Below, in pieces: positions 45,466 through 54,548 of a DNA stretch of 64,000 nucleotides (the first letter of the stretch is position 1; each line of letters begins with the position of its first letter). The DNA lies in contig BQJC01000005.1 of the NCBI GenBank assembly GCA_021604505.1, forward strand, positions 1 through 64,000, given 5' to 3'. The stretch is from Nitrospinaceae bacterium. GTDB lineage: Bacteria > Nitrospinota > Nitrospinia > Nitrospinales > VA-1. The translations under genes and the position numbers were made by a program. The notes beneath the pieces were generated by a model. The model had not been told where the DNA came from. It saw only the letters and a program-made list of their open reading frames with translations, and searched no databases.

Positions 45466-45849
45466 TTACTTTTCAGCGCCGTTGTCGATCAATAGCGATT
45501 CCACCGCCCGCCGTCCGAGAACGATTGATAAGTACAGAGGGGAATAATCCTCCCCGTGTTCACTCACCATTCTGGCGTTGACATCCGCCCCGTTTTCTAT
45601 CAAAACCTTGGCGACCTCCGTATGCCCTTCCTCAATCGCCATGTGTAACGGAGTGTATCCATGGACATCCCGTTCGTCCACATCGGCGCCATTAGCGATC
45701 AGAATCTCCACGATTGTGATGTCGCCGGCCAAAGCGGCGTCGTGAATCGGCGATGCGATTGCAGCAACATGAAAAAACATCCCCAAAACACCAACAGCGA
45801 GGGCGGATGTTATAAATCGAATCCGTCTAAAAGTCATTTTTGATGTCAT
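45466..45849 (-). CDS. Secreted ankyrin-repeat protein
   Basis: A 127-residue protein with the start chosen at 45849 so that the hydrophobic signal (ITSALAVGVLGMFFHVAAIA) is N-terminal. A longer frame would overlap the pentapeptide gene and bury the signal. About 2.5 ankyrin repeats follow: PIHDAALAGDITIVEILIANGADV, TPLHMAIEEGHTEVAKVLIENGADV and a last SPLYLSIVLGR. Likely a periplasmic protein-binding module. The upstream gene ends 22 bases before it on the same strand. Confidence 0.72.
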   Translation of the reverse strand: MTSKMTFRRIRFITSALAVGVLGMFFHVAAIASPIHDAALAGDITIVEILIANGADVDERDVHGYTPLHMAIEEGHTEVAKVLIENGADVNARMVSEHGEDYSPLYLSIVLGRRAVESLLIDNGAEK

Positions 45850-45871
45850 TTTCCATGATTGGATGGATTCT

Positions 45872-46540
45872 TCAATAAACCCTTTTACCCTCTTCCTTGC
45901 ACTCAAAACCATATCTTCCGTTCCAGGTCACTTTTATATAATCCGGAAACTTTGTGGTTTTGTCAATCTTGGCGGATTGGATTTGCTCCGGAGAAAGAAA
46001 TTTTGCCAGGCGGAGATCCGCTCCAAGAAGGCTGGCTCCGGTCATATCCGCTTCATGAAGCCCCGCACCGCTGAAATCACTGTCCGTGAAATCAGCCCCT
46101 CTCAAGTCCGCCCGTGTGAGATCCGCGCAACTCAGATCAGATTGTGCCAAATTGGCTCCTGAAAACCGGGCCCCTGCCATAATCGCACCCTTCAGGTCAG
46201 CCTGTGACAGATTTACATGGCTTAAATTTGCCCCGCTGAGATTGGCCTCACAGAGTTTAATCCCGTGCATATTCGATCGGTTAAGATCGGCTCCACTGGT
46301 ATTGGCCTTACTCAGATCCGCCCCGTCAAGTCTGGCGCCGACAATTTTCGCGCCAATCAGTGTTGCCCCGTGAAGGTGCGCCCTTTCAAGCCTTGCGCCA
46401 CAAAGATTGGCCCCGATGAGGGTGGCTCCTGTCAGGTCCGCACCTCTTAAATCCGAATAGCTCAAGTCTCCCCGGCTGAGATTGGCGCCGGAAAGAACAG
46501 GCAAAATCACCGAACGGCCATTGTTATTCATAAATCCCAT
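45872..46540 (-). CDS. Pentapeptide-repeat protein
   Basis: A 222-residue protein made of about 30 A(D/N)LxX pentapeptides between residues 15 and 185 (for example LSGANLSRGDLSYSDLRGAD), predicted to form a right-handed quadrilateral beta-helix. A short tail with a Tyr/Lys stretch ends in RVY. No signal peptide or membrane helix is visible. Many family members are orphan; a few (Qnr, McbG) protect DNA gyrase, but nothing here shows that. Probably cotranscribed with the ankyrin gene. Confidence 0.88.
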   Translation of the reverse strand: MGFMNNNGRSVILPVLSGANLSRGDLSYSDLRGADLTGATLIGANLCGARLERAHLHGATLIGAKIVGARLDGADLSKANTSGADLNRSNMHGIKLCEANLSGANLSHVNLSQADLKGAIMAGARFSGANLAQSDLSCADLTRADLRGADFTDSDFSGAGLHEADMTGASLLGADLRLAKFLSPEQIQSAKIDKTTKFPDYIKVTWNGRYGFECKEEGKRVY

Positions 46541-46847
46541 AATGTTCTTTGATATTTAAAAAGGTTGCGTGAAAGTCTAAAACACCGGGAAAAGCCAGGT
46601 ATTGCATACCCTCTCAATCTTAAAAGTCAGGTGTCTCAAGGGAGTCAAGGAATTGTCACAAATACGTTATAAACGCCTGTTATGCACACCCAGGGGCTTG
46701 ATGGACAGGTTTGCATCTGGAGAGAGAATTCATTTCTTCGCAATTTCGATCTTGTTTTCAAAACGAAACAATTCCTTAACATCTTTGCAACAGGAGTCTG
46801 GCATTTTAATTTCAGCAGAACCAATGTCTCACCAGGGAACAGGTCTC

Positions 46848-47696
46848 ATGAAATTAACGGAATGCTACGACACATTGAATGTGTCTCCCGATTCGAAATG
46901 GCAGGAAATAAAAAAGGCTTACCATTTCCTCGCCAAAAAATATCATCCTGACGTTCAACCGAAACGCCCGGGGTCCGAGTCAAAATTTCGAAGAATCACC
47001 CAGGCATTCAAGCTTCTGGAAACGCGCTACAGAATGGAAAGCTTTGAAAAGGCAAATGGAAAGCAAACAAAATCCCCGCCTTTTAGTAAACGCCAATCCT
47101 CTCCGAAAAATCAGGATGAACCCGTGGCTGCAGTTCCACTGGAAAAAACACCAACTCTATTGCACACCCATAAGAAAACCGTCCCTGGGGAAAAGAGGGG
47201 TTTCACCGGGAATTTAAAGCATTTTGGTCAAAGTCTTTTCAAACTGGAAAAGAAAGTTTTTTTGCTCGACTTAAAGCAGAATATCTATTTGAAGAAACGT
47301 CTTGTCAATAAGGCCAATATCGTTCGGATAAAAAGGGGAAAGGATAATTTTCAGGTAAGAATCCCACCGGGACCTTGGACATGCATGTTCATTCGCATTC
47401 CCAACAAGGGAAACAAAAGCTTATTCTCCAACAAGCGCGGAGATCTGCTTCTAAATATAACCGTTCCAGAGATGGATTTTTTCACGCCCACGAATCCCAA
47501 CTTCTATTATAAGGTCAGAATTCCAAGAGAACGTTTAGAAGCAAACAAGGCATGGATCTTAAAATCCACACGCGGGCCGATACGATTCACTCTGCCAGAA
47601 AATACAGAGGACGGACAGAAGTTCACGTTAAAGTCCAGCGCATCAAAAAGCGAGCCGTCGGAATCAAGTCACATCATCACTGTCCATCTGGTTTAG
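46848..47696 (+). CDS. J-domain cochaperone, class B (CbpA/DnaJ-C type)
   Basis: A 282-residue protein taken from the ATG at 46848 (an ATG at 46824 adds eight residues). The J-domain (residues 1-68) has the HPD in KKYHPDVQPK. A Pro/Ser-rich linker follows, and then degenerate DnaJ C-terminal repeats: VRIPPGPWTCMFIRIPNKG, GDLLLNITVPEMDFF and RFTLPENTEDGQKFTLKSS. No zinc-finger cysteines are present. Class B J-proteins stimulate DnaK for special clients; the client here is unknown. The gene is divergent from the pentapeptide gene. Confidence 0.8.
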   Translation: MKLTECYDTLNVSPDSKWQEIKKAYHFLAKKYHPDVQPKRPGSESKFRRITQAFKLLETRYRMESFEKANGKQTKSPPFSKRQSSPKNQDEPVAAVPLEKTPTLLHTHKKTVPGEKRGFTGNLKHFGQSLFKLEKKVFLLDLKQNIYLKKRLVNKANIVRIKRGKDNFQVRIPPGPWTCMFIRIPNKGNKSLFSNKRGDLLLNITVPEMDFFTPTNPNFYYKVRIPRERLEANKAWILKSTRGPIRFTLPENTEDGQKFTLKSSASKSEPSESSHIITVHLV

Positions 47697-47784
47697 ATAA
47701 CGCCGCCAGCCACGAAAACACCTTAGCCCCAATAAGCGATTCCACGCCGGATGGATCTAGATATTCCCCTGCGAATGGTTTACC

Positions 47785-48051
47785 TCAAATAAAATTGAGC
47801 GCCAATACAAGAAAAAGACATATTCCTGCAAACCCAAAGTTTTCCTCAAACAAAAAACCAACAGCAAGCATCAAAAATATTAAAGAAAGAACAATAGAAA
47901 CGAATCGACCGAGCTTTTGATTTCTCAGAAGGACCCGTTCTCTTCGAAACTCTTGATACACTGCGACGGTTCCCAAGTCACCGCAATTTGCACATTGCCG
48001 CTCCTTGGCGGAAAATTTTTCCCCACATTCCTGACATGTAATGAGTTTCAT
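47785..48051 (-). CDS. Zinc-ribbon membrane protein, unknown function
   Basis: An 88-residue protein. The ATG at 48049-48051 has a clear AGGAG ribosome site, so I reject a 21-residue longer reading. CQECGEKFSAKERQCANCG is a zinc ribbon at residues 5-23. A basic stretch follows, then two adjacent hydrophobic helices (about 50-66 and 70-87). This small membrane-anchored zinc-ribbon type is widespread but unassigned. Convergent with the J-protein gene. Confidence 0.68.
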   Translation of the reverse strand: MKLITCQECGEKFSAKERQCANCGDLGTVAVYQEFRRERVLLRNQKLGRFVSIVLSLIFLMLAVGFLFEENFGFAGICLFLVLALNFI

Positions 48052-48612
48052 AAAAAACTCCTGTTCAGCCACCTCCCCATCCCCCTCAATGGCAAACCCT
48101 GCTCGCACCATCATAAACCCAGACCTATTTTCACCAAAGACTTTATAAAGTTTTTTTACAAAAATTTAAAACCTCAATTTTCGAAGCGCCGATACAGGCA
48201 TATTTTTCTTCTTACCGAATACTGAAAATAGATGGTTTTCGGGAGTGCGAAAATAGACTCAAGCCCATATAATCCAATCCTCTAATTTGTATCCATTTGT
48301 TAAAACCTCAACCCTGATCCGTCCACAAAATAAGTCACCCCGCACGCCACAAAACCCATCATTTCCAAACCTGGAAAAGGCAGTTCATTTAACGTGCACC
48401 TTTTCAATCCTTTTAAATAATTCAAACGGAAAGTCCTTTTAGGCATCAAGCTTGCTTGGGCATAAATATGAGATCGTCGATTGATTCAGATCACAAATTT
48501 TTGTGACCGACCCCTTCTCCATTTAAAACATATTTTAATACCCTGAATGAGGAAAAGAATGTTCTCGGTAAAAACCGATCAAATAAAACACACGCATTCT
48601 TGGAGGTGCAAT
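48052..48612. other. Intergenic region, no gene seen
   Basis: About 560 bases between divergent genes, AT-rich. I see no coding-like ORF, strong hairpin or repeat. The GGAGG just before 48613 marks the FecR-domain gene start. Confidence 0.3.
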
Positions 48613-49170
48613 ATGTTTATTGCTACCAGAAAACAGATTTTCATAATACTTTTGTCACTTGCTTTGATCCCTGGGCTTGCCTTCGCATCTGAACAGAGCG
48701 ACCGCCTGCCCGATTTACCAAATATGATCGTAGAAGATGATGCTTTGGAAACCGATAATTCGCCCGAACCACTTTATATATTTGAGGACCAGAGCACTCT
48801 CACCATGAGTGAAGACACGGTCATCACGATTGATACCCGCATCTACCCTTCAGGCAAAAACAGTCCGGAAACAATCATCACTGTTTTATATGGTTGGGTC
48901 CGCTTAAAGGGCGCAAAGGGAATGGACAATGAGGGCCTGTTTAAAATTGTCACGCCCAGCGCCACCGCGGGAGGGCGCGAGACGGATTTTTCCGCCGTAG
49001 TGGACTCAAAAGGCAAAACAACTTTTATGGTGACGGAGGGTCAAATTTCAACTCACCCGAAACTGTCAAAAGCTAACAACAGCCAGCCTTTTCAGGTTTC
49101 ATCCGGTGAAGCGCAGGATTTTTATCCAGACGGATCTCACTCGACCGTTAGAAAGCTTATTCGTTGGTAA
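48613..49170 (+). CDS. FecR-domain protein
   Basis: A 185-residue protein starting at 48613 (GGAGG upstream). A signal peptide (about 1-24, ending AFA) is followed by a FecR-like beta domain. The match is FEDQSTLTMSEDTVITIDTRIY, VLYGWVRLKG, then FKIVTPSATAGGRETDFS (the TPtAviGvRGTeF region). TTFMVTEGQIST follows. In this window it lacks a partner sigma factor or TonB receptor, so it may be a structural or signalling secreted FecR protein. It is a single gene. Confidence 0.75.
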   Translation: MFIATRKQIFIILLSLALIPGLAFASEQSDRLPDLPNMIVEDDALETDNSPEPLYIFEDQSTLTMSEDTVITIDTRIYPSGKNSPETIITVLYGWVRLKGAKGMDNEGLFKIVTPSATAGGRETDFSAVVDSKGKTTFMVTEGQISTHPKLSKANNSQPFQVSSGEAQDFYPDGSHSTVRKLIRW

Positions 49171-49276
49171 AATGGAAGTGTAAACTTTTTATTGTGGAGG
49201 TCACCACGGGGGGCCCGGTTAACGCACGCCCCCCACGGCGCACCTTACACGCCGTAGTTTCAGACCCCGTAAAGCT

Positions 49277-49927
49277 CTAAGGATTCCATTGTTCCATCCG
49301 GTAGGCGCTGTCCCAGAACATCCATTCCAGGCGGGTGGAGAGGATGAAAGCTTCGTGCATTCGTTCCGCCTGTTCTTTATTAGCCCCTTTGGACACGCGA
49401 TCGGTGAGGTCGATGGCGTTTTGCACGATTTCCCGGAACTCTTCTCCTGAATAGGTGTCGATCCATTTCTGGTAGGGGTTGTCCTTCGCAGCGTTCTCAT
49501 GAATGTGCATGCCCACTTCCCGGTATATCCAGAAGCAGGGAAGCAAAGCCCCCAGCGCTTCTTCATAACTCGCATGCGTTGCGGTGGAAATCAAAAACCG
49601 GGTGTAAGAGAAACACCCCGGCGCCTGCTGGACGTCCAGTTTGATTCCGTAAAATTCAAAATAAAATTCATGCAGGCCGCGTTCAGCAAGAATCGCCCCT
49701 TTGGAAAAGTCCAGTAACAAAACAAGATCCTCCGGGTTTTGAGCCTTGGATGCGGCAAGCGCAAGTGCGCGGGCAAAATCCACCAGATAAAGAGAATCCT
49801 GTTTCATATAGAACTGAAATTTTTCTTTTGCCAGGCTGCCATGGGCCAGTTCCTGGTTAAACGGGTGCTCGATAATGGATTTATAAATGGGTGCAATCGC
49901 CGCCCATGCTGTTTTTGAAAAGGACAT
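49277..49927 (-). CDS. tenA: Thiaminase II TenA
   Basis: A 216-residue enzyme that recycles the pyrimidine moiety of thiamine (aminopyrimidine aminohydrolase). The catalytic Cys sits in LLPCFWIYREVG (about 135), and the N-terminal ELAHGSLAKEKFQFYMKQDSLYL and C-terminal MFWDSAYRMEQW are family marks. GGAGG lies before the ATG, 11 bases after thiD. The two form a thiamine-salvage operon. Confidence 0.93.
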   Translation of the reverse strand: MSFSKTAWAAIAPIYKSIIEHPFNQELAHGSLAKEKFQFYMKQDSLYLVDFARALALAASKAQNPEDLVLLLDFSKGAILAERGLHEFYFEFYGIKLDVQQAPGCFSYTRFLISTATHASYEEALGALLPCFWIYREVGMHIHENAAKDNPYQKWIDTYSGEEFREIVQNAIDLTDRVSKGANKEQAERMHEAFILSTRLEWMFWDSAYRMEQWNP

Positions 49928-49938
49928 ATTTCCTCCGC

Positions 49939-50763
49939 TTACTGTTTCCAGGTCTTATAAAAATGCATGACCGGGCCTTTCCCCTTTCCCAGTTGGTAGC
50001 GGTCCCCGGCTTGGATGGCGCCGGTGAGGTAGCTTTTGGCTTCCCGAACCGCGTCTTCAATGGGAAAAGAACGCGCCAGAAAGGCCGCGATCGCGGCGGA
50101 AAAGGTACAGCCGGTTCCATGAACGTTATCGGTCGGCACCCGTTTCTGCTTCAGCCAATGCGTTTTCCCTCCCCGTATAAATAAGCAGTCGTCGCTGGAG
50201 TCTTTTAAAAGGTTTCCGCCCTTCACCACCACCGCTTCAGGCCCCATTTGACACAGGTCTTTCGCCGCTTTTTCCATTTCTTTGCGGCTATCTATCGGAC
50301 GACCCAGAATGGCTTCCGTCTCAGAAATATTCGGCGTCAGCACCGTTGCCAGCGGAATCAACTCCCTGCAGAACGAATCGATGGCGTCTTTCAAAAGCAG
50401 GCGGTCGCCGCTTTTGGCGAACATCACCGGGTCGACCACCAGGGAAGAAACAGGGTTCTCTCGAAGATACCCGGCCACCGCCAGAATGATAGGGGAATTG
50501 AACAGCATCCCGGTTTTGACGGCATCCACACCCACATCGTCAACGATGGTTTGGATTTGTTGAACGACGAACTCAGAAGGAATTTCCTGGATTCCCCGCA
50601 CCCCACAAGTGTTCTGAGCCGTCAGGGCGGTGATCACCGACGTCCCGTAGCAACCCAGAGCGGAAAACGTTTTGAGATCCGCTTGAATTCCCGCACCGCC
50701 GCTGTTGTCCGACCCGGCGATGGTTAAGGCCCGAAAATACTTTTTTTCCTCAACGGGTTCCAT
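49939..50763 (-). CDS. thiD: Hydroxymethylpyrimidine/phosphomethylpyrimidine kinase
   Basis: A 274-residue kinase that phosphorylates HMP and HMP-P in thiamine synthesis. Motifs: TIAGSDNSGGAGIQADLKTF (residues about 14-33), the GTSVITALTAQNT segment, LTPNISETEAI and the catalytic HGTGCTFSAAIAAFLA. First gene of the thiD-tenA pair. I looked for a TPP riboswitch upstream (50764-50900) and saw none. Confidence 0.96.
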   Translation of the reverse strand: MEPVEEKKYFRALTIAGSDNSGGAGIQADLKTFSALGCYGTSVITALTAQNTCGVRGIQEIPSEFVVQQIQTIVDDVGVDAVKTGMLFNSPIILAVAGYLRENPVSSLVVDPVMFAKSGDRLLLKDAIDSFCRELIPLATVLTPNISETEAILGRPIDSRKEMEKAAKDLCQMGPEAVVVKGGNLLKDSSDDCLFIRGGKTHWLKQKRVPTDNVHGTGCTFSAAIAAFLARSFPIEDAVREAKSYLTGAIQAGDRYQLGKGKGPVMHFYKTWKQ

Positions 50764-50920
50764 TATTAAGAATAGAGATTAAAGAGGGGAAATAATCGCA
50801 CTCTTTACCGGTTTTTGCAACTGAGTGGGAGGTGCTTTCTTGGGGCTGTTATGGATGGCGGGTCATATTGCGGTGGGAGAATCGAAGGAGTGGGAAAACA
50901 GATCATTAATGATTCCAGCC

Positions 50921-50948
50921 GTCCTAAGTCAAGACTTGACCCCTTTTC
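50921..50948 (+). repeat. Inverted repeat, left arm
   Basis: A 28-base sequence with the core GTCAAGACTTGAC, itself a near palindrome. Its reverse complement recurs at 51626-51653 with one mismatch, and a weaker copy lies at 51241-51261 in the same orientation. The arms enclose about 730 bases including the small gene at 51301-51555. Confidence 0.8.
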
Positions 50949-50956
50949 TTTTTAAT

Positions 50957-51029
50957 CGTCATCGCGAGCCTCTGGAAGAGGCGCGGCGATCCAGAGTCTC
51001 TAGATTGCTTCGTTACACTCGCAATGACG
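50957..51029. repeat. Palindromic repeat element of 73 bases
   Basis: CGTCATCGCGAG (50957-50968) faces CTCGCAATGACG (51018-51029), and the interior contains further short pairings around GGCGATCCAGAG and TAGATTGCTTCG. The pattern, beginning and ending in the same 12-base arm with one mismatch, is that of dispersed REP/RPE-like repeats found between genes in many bacteria. Only one copy is seen in this window. Confidence 0.7.
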
Positions 51030-51240
51030 TTACGGTGGGTTTTGTTTTCTTTGCGATCTTTGCGGCCTTTGCGTCTTTACGGTGAGAAAGGGAGCGGCTT
51101 GCGATGACATGACGGGTGAGTTCGGTTCGTCGGGGTTTCGGGAGTGGCCAGGGTCGTGGGCCGATTGAAAACAAAAATGTGATCTGAGATTGTATTCACC
51201 TGATAAAAATACGCAAAATCATCGAAATCAGGTAAAAGAT

Positions 51241-51261
51241 GTCCAAAGTCAAGAATTGACT
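51241..51261 (+). repeat. Degenerate third copy of the inverted-repeat arm
   Basis: This 21-base stretch matches the left arm at 50921 with three or more changes in the core (GTCAAGAATTGAC instead of GTCAAGACTTGAC). It lies 40 bases beyond the stop-codon end of the small gene at 51301, so the gene is bracketed by this copy and the right arm. Confidence 0.6.
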
Positions 51262-51300
51262 CCTTTAGCCCCCTTTATTTGCTCTTTTTTCGGCGCTTTA

Positions 51301-51555
51301 TTAGGAATATTTTTCAAATATTCTTTTAGCATAATCTTTCAATAAATTCTGTTGGTAAACTTCGTATTCTTTATCTTTCTCTCGAATATCATCATCATCT
51401 GCAAAATGGGTCAATTCATGCCAACTGCTTGCAATCAATTCATCTTGTTCCTGGTCAACATCACCCCATTCTATTAAGGCTTGATCAGGATCAAGTTTCC
51501 CCTCAGCTACCTTTTTTAATAATGAAACTATTTTTTCAATTCTTTTTGGTATCAT
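51301..51555 (-). CDS. Small hypothetical protein inside an inverted-repeat bracket
   Basis: An 84-residue acidic protein, no signal or membrane helix. N-terminal PKRIEKIVSLLKKVAEG is a basic helix; the rest is Asp/Glu-rich (EWGDVDQEQDELIASSWHEL, DDDDIREKDKEY). The only in-frame ATG is at 51553-51555, with GGAGC a short way upstream as a weak ribosome site. It could be a cargo or immunity-type gene of the flanking repeats, or a normal small gene that the repeats surround. Family unknown. Confidence 0.55.
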   Translation of the reverse strand: MIPKRIEKIVSLLKKVAEGKLDPDQALIEWGDVDQEQDELIASSWHELTHFADDDDIREKDKEYEVYQQNLLKDYAKRIFEKYS

Positions 51556-51625
51556 TAATCAAAAAAGCTCCTTGGATTTAAAGGTATATGCTTATCAGGA
51601 AAAATTTTTGGCAAATGAAAAAAGG

Positions 51626-51653
51626 AAAAGGGGTCAAGTCTTGACTTGGGACA
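51626..51653 (-). repeat. Inverted repeat, right arm
   Basis: Reverse complement of 50921-50948 with 27 of 28 bases equal. It ends 137 bases before the end of the trigger factor gene. Such a pair of arms around non-essential DNA is what a miniature or decayed mobile element would leave. Confidence 0.8.
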
Positions 51654-51790
51654 ACTTGAGTCATACAGTATGCCTCCTTAATGAACAATATTTATTTCAA
51701 GACAGGTGGGAAGAATTCTGAACAGGTTGATCATGACGGGCTGGGTTTAAAGAAAGGGAGTTCAGGACTTTTTTGAAGGTATTGAAAGAT

Positions 51791-53164
51791 TTACTTAGAA
51801 GAATCGTCGCTTTCTTTAGGGTCCAATTCCTTCACGTATTCAAATTCACAGTGGGAATAGATAAAGTCCATGGCCTTTTGACCCAGTAGCTTAGAGCTGG
51901 TCTGGCTCAGGGATTCGGCGTTGGCCATCATTCTTCTTTTAATATCCTCGACTTTTTGCTTGGTCTGCTCGGCGAGTTTTTTGTATTCTTCATCCAGGTC
52001 CGTTTGGGCCACATGGATATTTTCCTTCCCAGCGATGGCTTCCAGGACCATGTAGCCTTTGGTGTTGAAGATGGCCTTTTCCCGCCATTCCACTTCGGCC
52101 TTTTCCGGTTCGAAGCCCGAATCTTCAACCTTCATTCCGGACTGCTCGATCTGATATTTCATGCCTTCGATCATGAACTTGAGCTCTCTCTTGATCAATG
52201 TCTCCGGCGGCTCTGCTTCCGTTTCTTTGACCAACTTATTGAAAATATCCTCTTTGATGCGAATCTCCTCCTGCTGTTCCTTGAACCCCTGAAGATCGGT
52301 CTTGACTCCCCGGCGGAACCCTTCCACATCGCGGAATCCTTCTTTACCGGCAATGTCATCCGTCAACTCGGGAAGGATCTGCTGTCTGACTTCCTTGACC
52401 TTCACCTTAAACGTTGCCCGGTCTTCCTGGTTCTGGGTATCCGCCCCAGGGACCGGCATGCTGACCCGCCGGATTTTATTGTCCCAGTTGGCTGGCAGAA
52501 TGACCTTCACTTCGAACTCTTCTCCCACCTTATGGCCTTTCAACTGATCTTCAAATCCTTCGATCATCTTTTTGTCACCCACACGGATTTTATAATCTTT
52601 GGCTGATCCGTTTTCCAGAGGTTCGCCTTCGAAAAACCCTTCAAAATCCATTAGGATAAAATCACCCGCTTCGATTTTGTGATCGTCATCTTCATAATGC
52701 TCCAGACTGGCGTAACGCACCAGAATTTCCCGAATGGCTTTTTCCAGTTCTTCTTCGGTAACCGAGGCTTCTTTCTTTTGAAATTTGAGTCCCTTGTAAT
52801 CCTTCACCTCAAGAGTGGGCTTGATATCGAGGACCACTGAAAATTTGAACGGCGCGTCCTTTTTGATGTTCTCGAGTTCGGTGTTTTCGATTTCCGGCTG
52901 ACCGGCAGGCACAATTCCCGATTCCTTCAGGGCCTTGTCGTAATATTCCTGCATCATCTCCTGAAACATTTCCGTGAAGGACTGAATCGGCACCTGCTTT
53001 TCCAGAATAGCCAGGGGAATTTTACCCGGACGAAACCCCGGCATTTTCATTTGACGATTCAATTCTTTATAAGCGTTGCTCACCCGGCTGGAAACCACGT
53101 CTTCAGGGACGGTGATCTTCAACTTGCGCTTCAGGTTGCTCACTTCCTCAACAACATACTCCAT
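51791..53164 (-). CDS. tig: Trigger factor
   Basis: A 457-residue ribosome-bound folding helper with prolyl isomerase activity. The N-terminal ribosome-binding segment includes GFRPGKIP (about 44-51). An FKBP-like domain (about 150-240: EAGDFILMDFEGFFEGEPL and IEGFEDQLKGHKVGEEFEV) and a long helical C-terminal chaperone domain (about 260-440) follow. Length is normal. It is 12 bases downstream of ispG and probably cotranscribed. Confidence 0.97.
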   Translation of the reverse strand: MEYVVEEVSNLKRKLKITVPEDVVSSRVSNAYKELNRQMKMPGFRPGKIPLAILEKQVPIQSFTEMFQEMMQEYYDKALKESGIVPAGQPEIENTELENIKKDAPFKFSVVLDIKPTLEVKDYKGLKFQKKEASVTEEELEKAIREILVRYASLEHYEDDDHKIEAGDFILMDFEGFFEGEPLENGSAKDYKIRVGDKKMIEGFEDQLKGHKVGEEFEVKVILPANWDNKIRRVSMPVPGADTQNQEDRATFKVKVKEVRQQILPELTDDIAGKEGFRDVEGFRRGVKTDLQGFKEQQEEIRIKEDIFNKLVKETEAEPPETLIKRELKFMIEGMKYQIEQSGMKVEDSGFEPEKAEVEWREKAIFNTKGYMVLEAIAGKENIHVAQTDLDEEYKKLAEQTKQKVEDIKRRMMANAESLSQTSSKLLGQKAMDFIYSHCEFEYVKELDPKESDDSSK

Positions 53165-53176
53165 GACTTGACCTTT

Positions 53177-54331
53177 CTAATGCCCGGCAGGTTCCGGTGT
53201 TCCGTACCGTTCTAAAATTAATTGATCGATTTCTTTCTTCAGTTTATTCAATATCTCATCATAGGAAAAAGACCCGAGTTCTTCGGTGCCTTTCTTCAAA
53301 TTCACTCTTGATGGACCGCACCACAAGCCGAGATCAGCGTCGTCCGTTTCCCCAGGGCCGTTGACCCTGCATCCCATCACCGCAATGGTGAGCTTATAAC
53401 TTGCCGCGTATTCGGTCATTTTACGGACGTCCTGCGCAAGATCGACAAACTTGTCGTTCTCCACCCTGGAACAACTCGGGCAGGCGATGATGTTGATGCC
53501 GTCGAAAAAATTCTTCGGCACCGAACGGAACCGGCCTTCGCTGATGTCCTTTAAAATTTCCCGGCCCACGGTAATTTCCTGCCCCTTGTCCTCATTGGGC
53601 AGAGTGAGGGACACGCGAATGGTATCTCCAATTCCTTCCGAGACCAGCTGCTCAAAGGCGATCCGCGTTTTAATAACACCTTCCGGCGGCAGTCCCGCTT
53701 CCGTCACGCCCAGGTGCAGGGGAACATCGGGCCGTTCCTTGGCAAACCGGCGATTGGCCTCGATGACCTGGTTGGTGTCGGAATCCTTTAGCGATACCAC
53801 ATAGTTCTCGAATCCCAGATCGTCGAGCATTTGACAGTGATCCACCGCGCAACGGACCATCGCCTCGGTCGAGTCGTCGGGGTATCGTGCCTTGTAATCC
53901 GGGTCCACCGAGCCGCAGTTGACACCGATGCGGATGGCGCAGTCATTGTCTCTCGCCGCATCGACGATGAACTTCACCTTTTCCGGAATGCTTTTGTCCT
54001 TTTCCAGATGGTAGAGGTGTCCGGGATTGTAGCGGATCTTATTGACCAAAGGCGCCACGATGGGAGCCAGCTTGTAGTTTTCCTGCAGATCCACCGACAA
54101 AATAGTGTCCGGGAACTGCTTGCGCAGGGTTTTCAGAGCCTCCACGTCCTTGTCACTGTCTACCGCAATACGGATGATATCCGCGTTGGCGTTTTCGAGA
54201 ATCTCGATCTGACGGGCGGTGGTCTTCAGATCCTGAGTCTGTGTCGCCGCCATGCTTTGCACCGCAATGGGGGAATCCCCGCCGATTACGAGGGAACCGA
54301 TATGGATTTTACGTGTGGGTCTGGGTTTCAT
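53177..54331 (-). CDS. ispG: 4-hydroxy-3-methylbut-2-en-1-yl diphosphate synthase
   Basis: A 384-residue iron-sulphur enzyme of the non-mevalonate (MEP) isoprenoid pathway. N-terminal [28 protein letters not shown] is the family start, and the [4Fe-4S] ligands lie in CPSCSRV (about 275) and [30 protein letters not shown] and LHLGVTEAG are also conserved. It carries no plant-type insertion. It leads an ispG-tig operon, divergent from the parDE module. Confidence 0.97.
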   Translation of the reverse strand: MKPRPTRKIHIGSLVIGGDSPIAVQSMAATQTQDLKTTARQIEILENANADIIRIAVDSDKDVEALKTLRKQFPDTILSVDLQENYKLAPIVAPLVNKIRYNPGHLYHLEKDKSIPEKVKFIVDAARDNDCAIRIGVNCGSVDPDYKARYPDDSTEAMVRCAVDHCQMLDDLGFENYVVSLKDSDTNQVIEANRRFAKERPDVPLHLGVTEAGLPPEGVIKTRIAFEQLVSEGIGDTIRVSLTLPNEDKGQEITVGREILKDISEGRFRSVPKNFFDGINIIACPSCSRVENDKFVDLAQDVRKMTEYAASYKLTIAVMGCRVNGPGETDDADLGLWCGPSRVNLKKGTEELGSFSYDEILNKLKKEIDQLILERYGTPEPAGH

Positions 54332-54548
54332 GGATTATCCATTGATATAGAATCGTTTATCAAATCCCCGGTGAGGGATTATAAAGTATTTAAAACAAAA
54401 GATGTTAGCAGAAATGGAAGCGGTAAACAAGGGAAGGGAACTCCTTGATATTGGTTTTCGTATAATAAGTAAATTTGCGATTAATAATATTAGATATATA
54501 ATAAATATTATAGGGATGTGTTCAATTTTAATTTAGGATAATCGACCT

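Larger units (their letters stand above)
50764..51300. other. Repeat-bearing intergenic region
   Basis: No gene is convincing here. The stretch contains one arm of a 28-base inverted repeat (50921-50948), a 73-base palindromic repeat (50957-51029) and a third degenerate copy of the inverted repeat (51241-51261). The composition and repeats suggest remnants of mobile or miniature elements. Confidence 0.55.

Noticed and set aside
49208-49234. A GC-rich inverted repeat between the FecR-domain gene and tenA as a terminator
   Set aside because: The arms GGGGGGC/GCCCCCC pair, but no T-run follows on either strand.
50764-50900. A TPP riboswitch ahead of thiD
   Set aside because: The CTGAGA and ACCTGA-type core strings are not present in the right order on the minus strand.
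50825-51085. An 86-residue frame on the plus strand starting in the repeat-rich patch
   Set aside because: It runs through the inverted-repeat arm and the palindromic repeat, has low-complexity ends and no good ribosome site, so it is not a supported gene.
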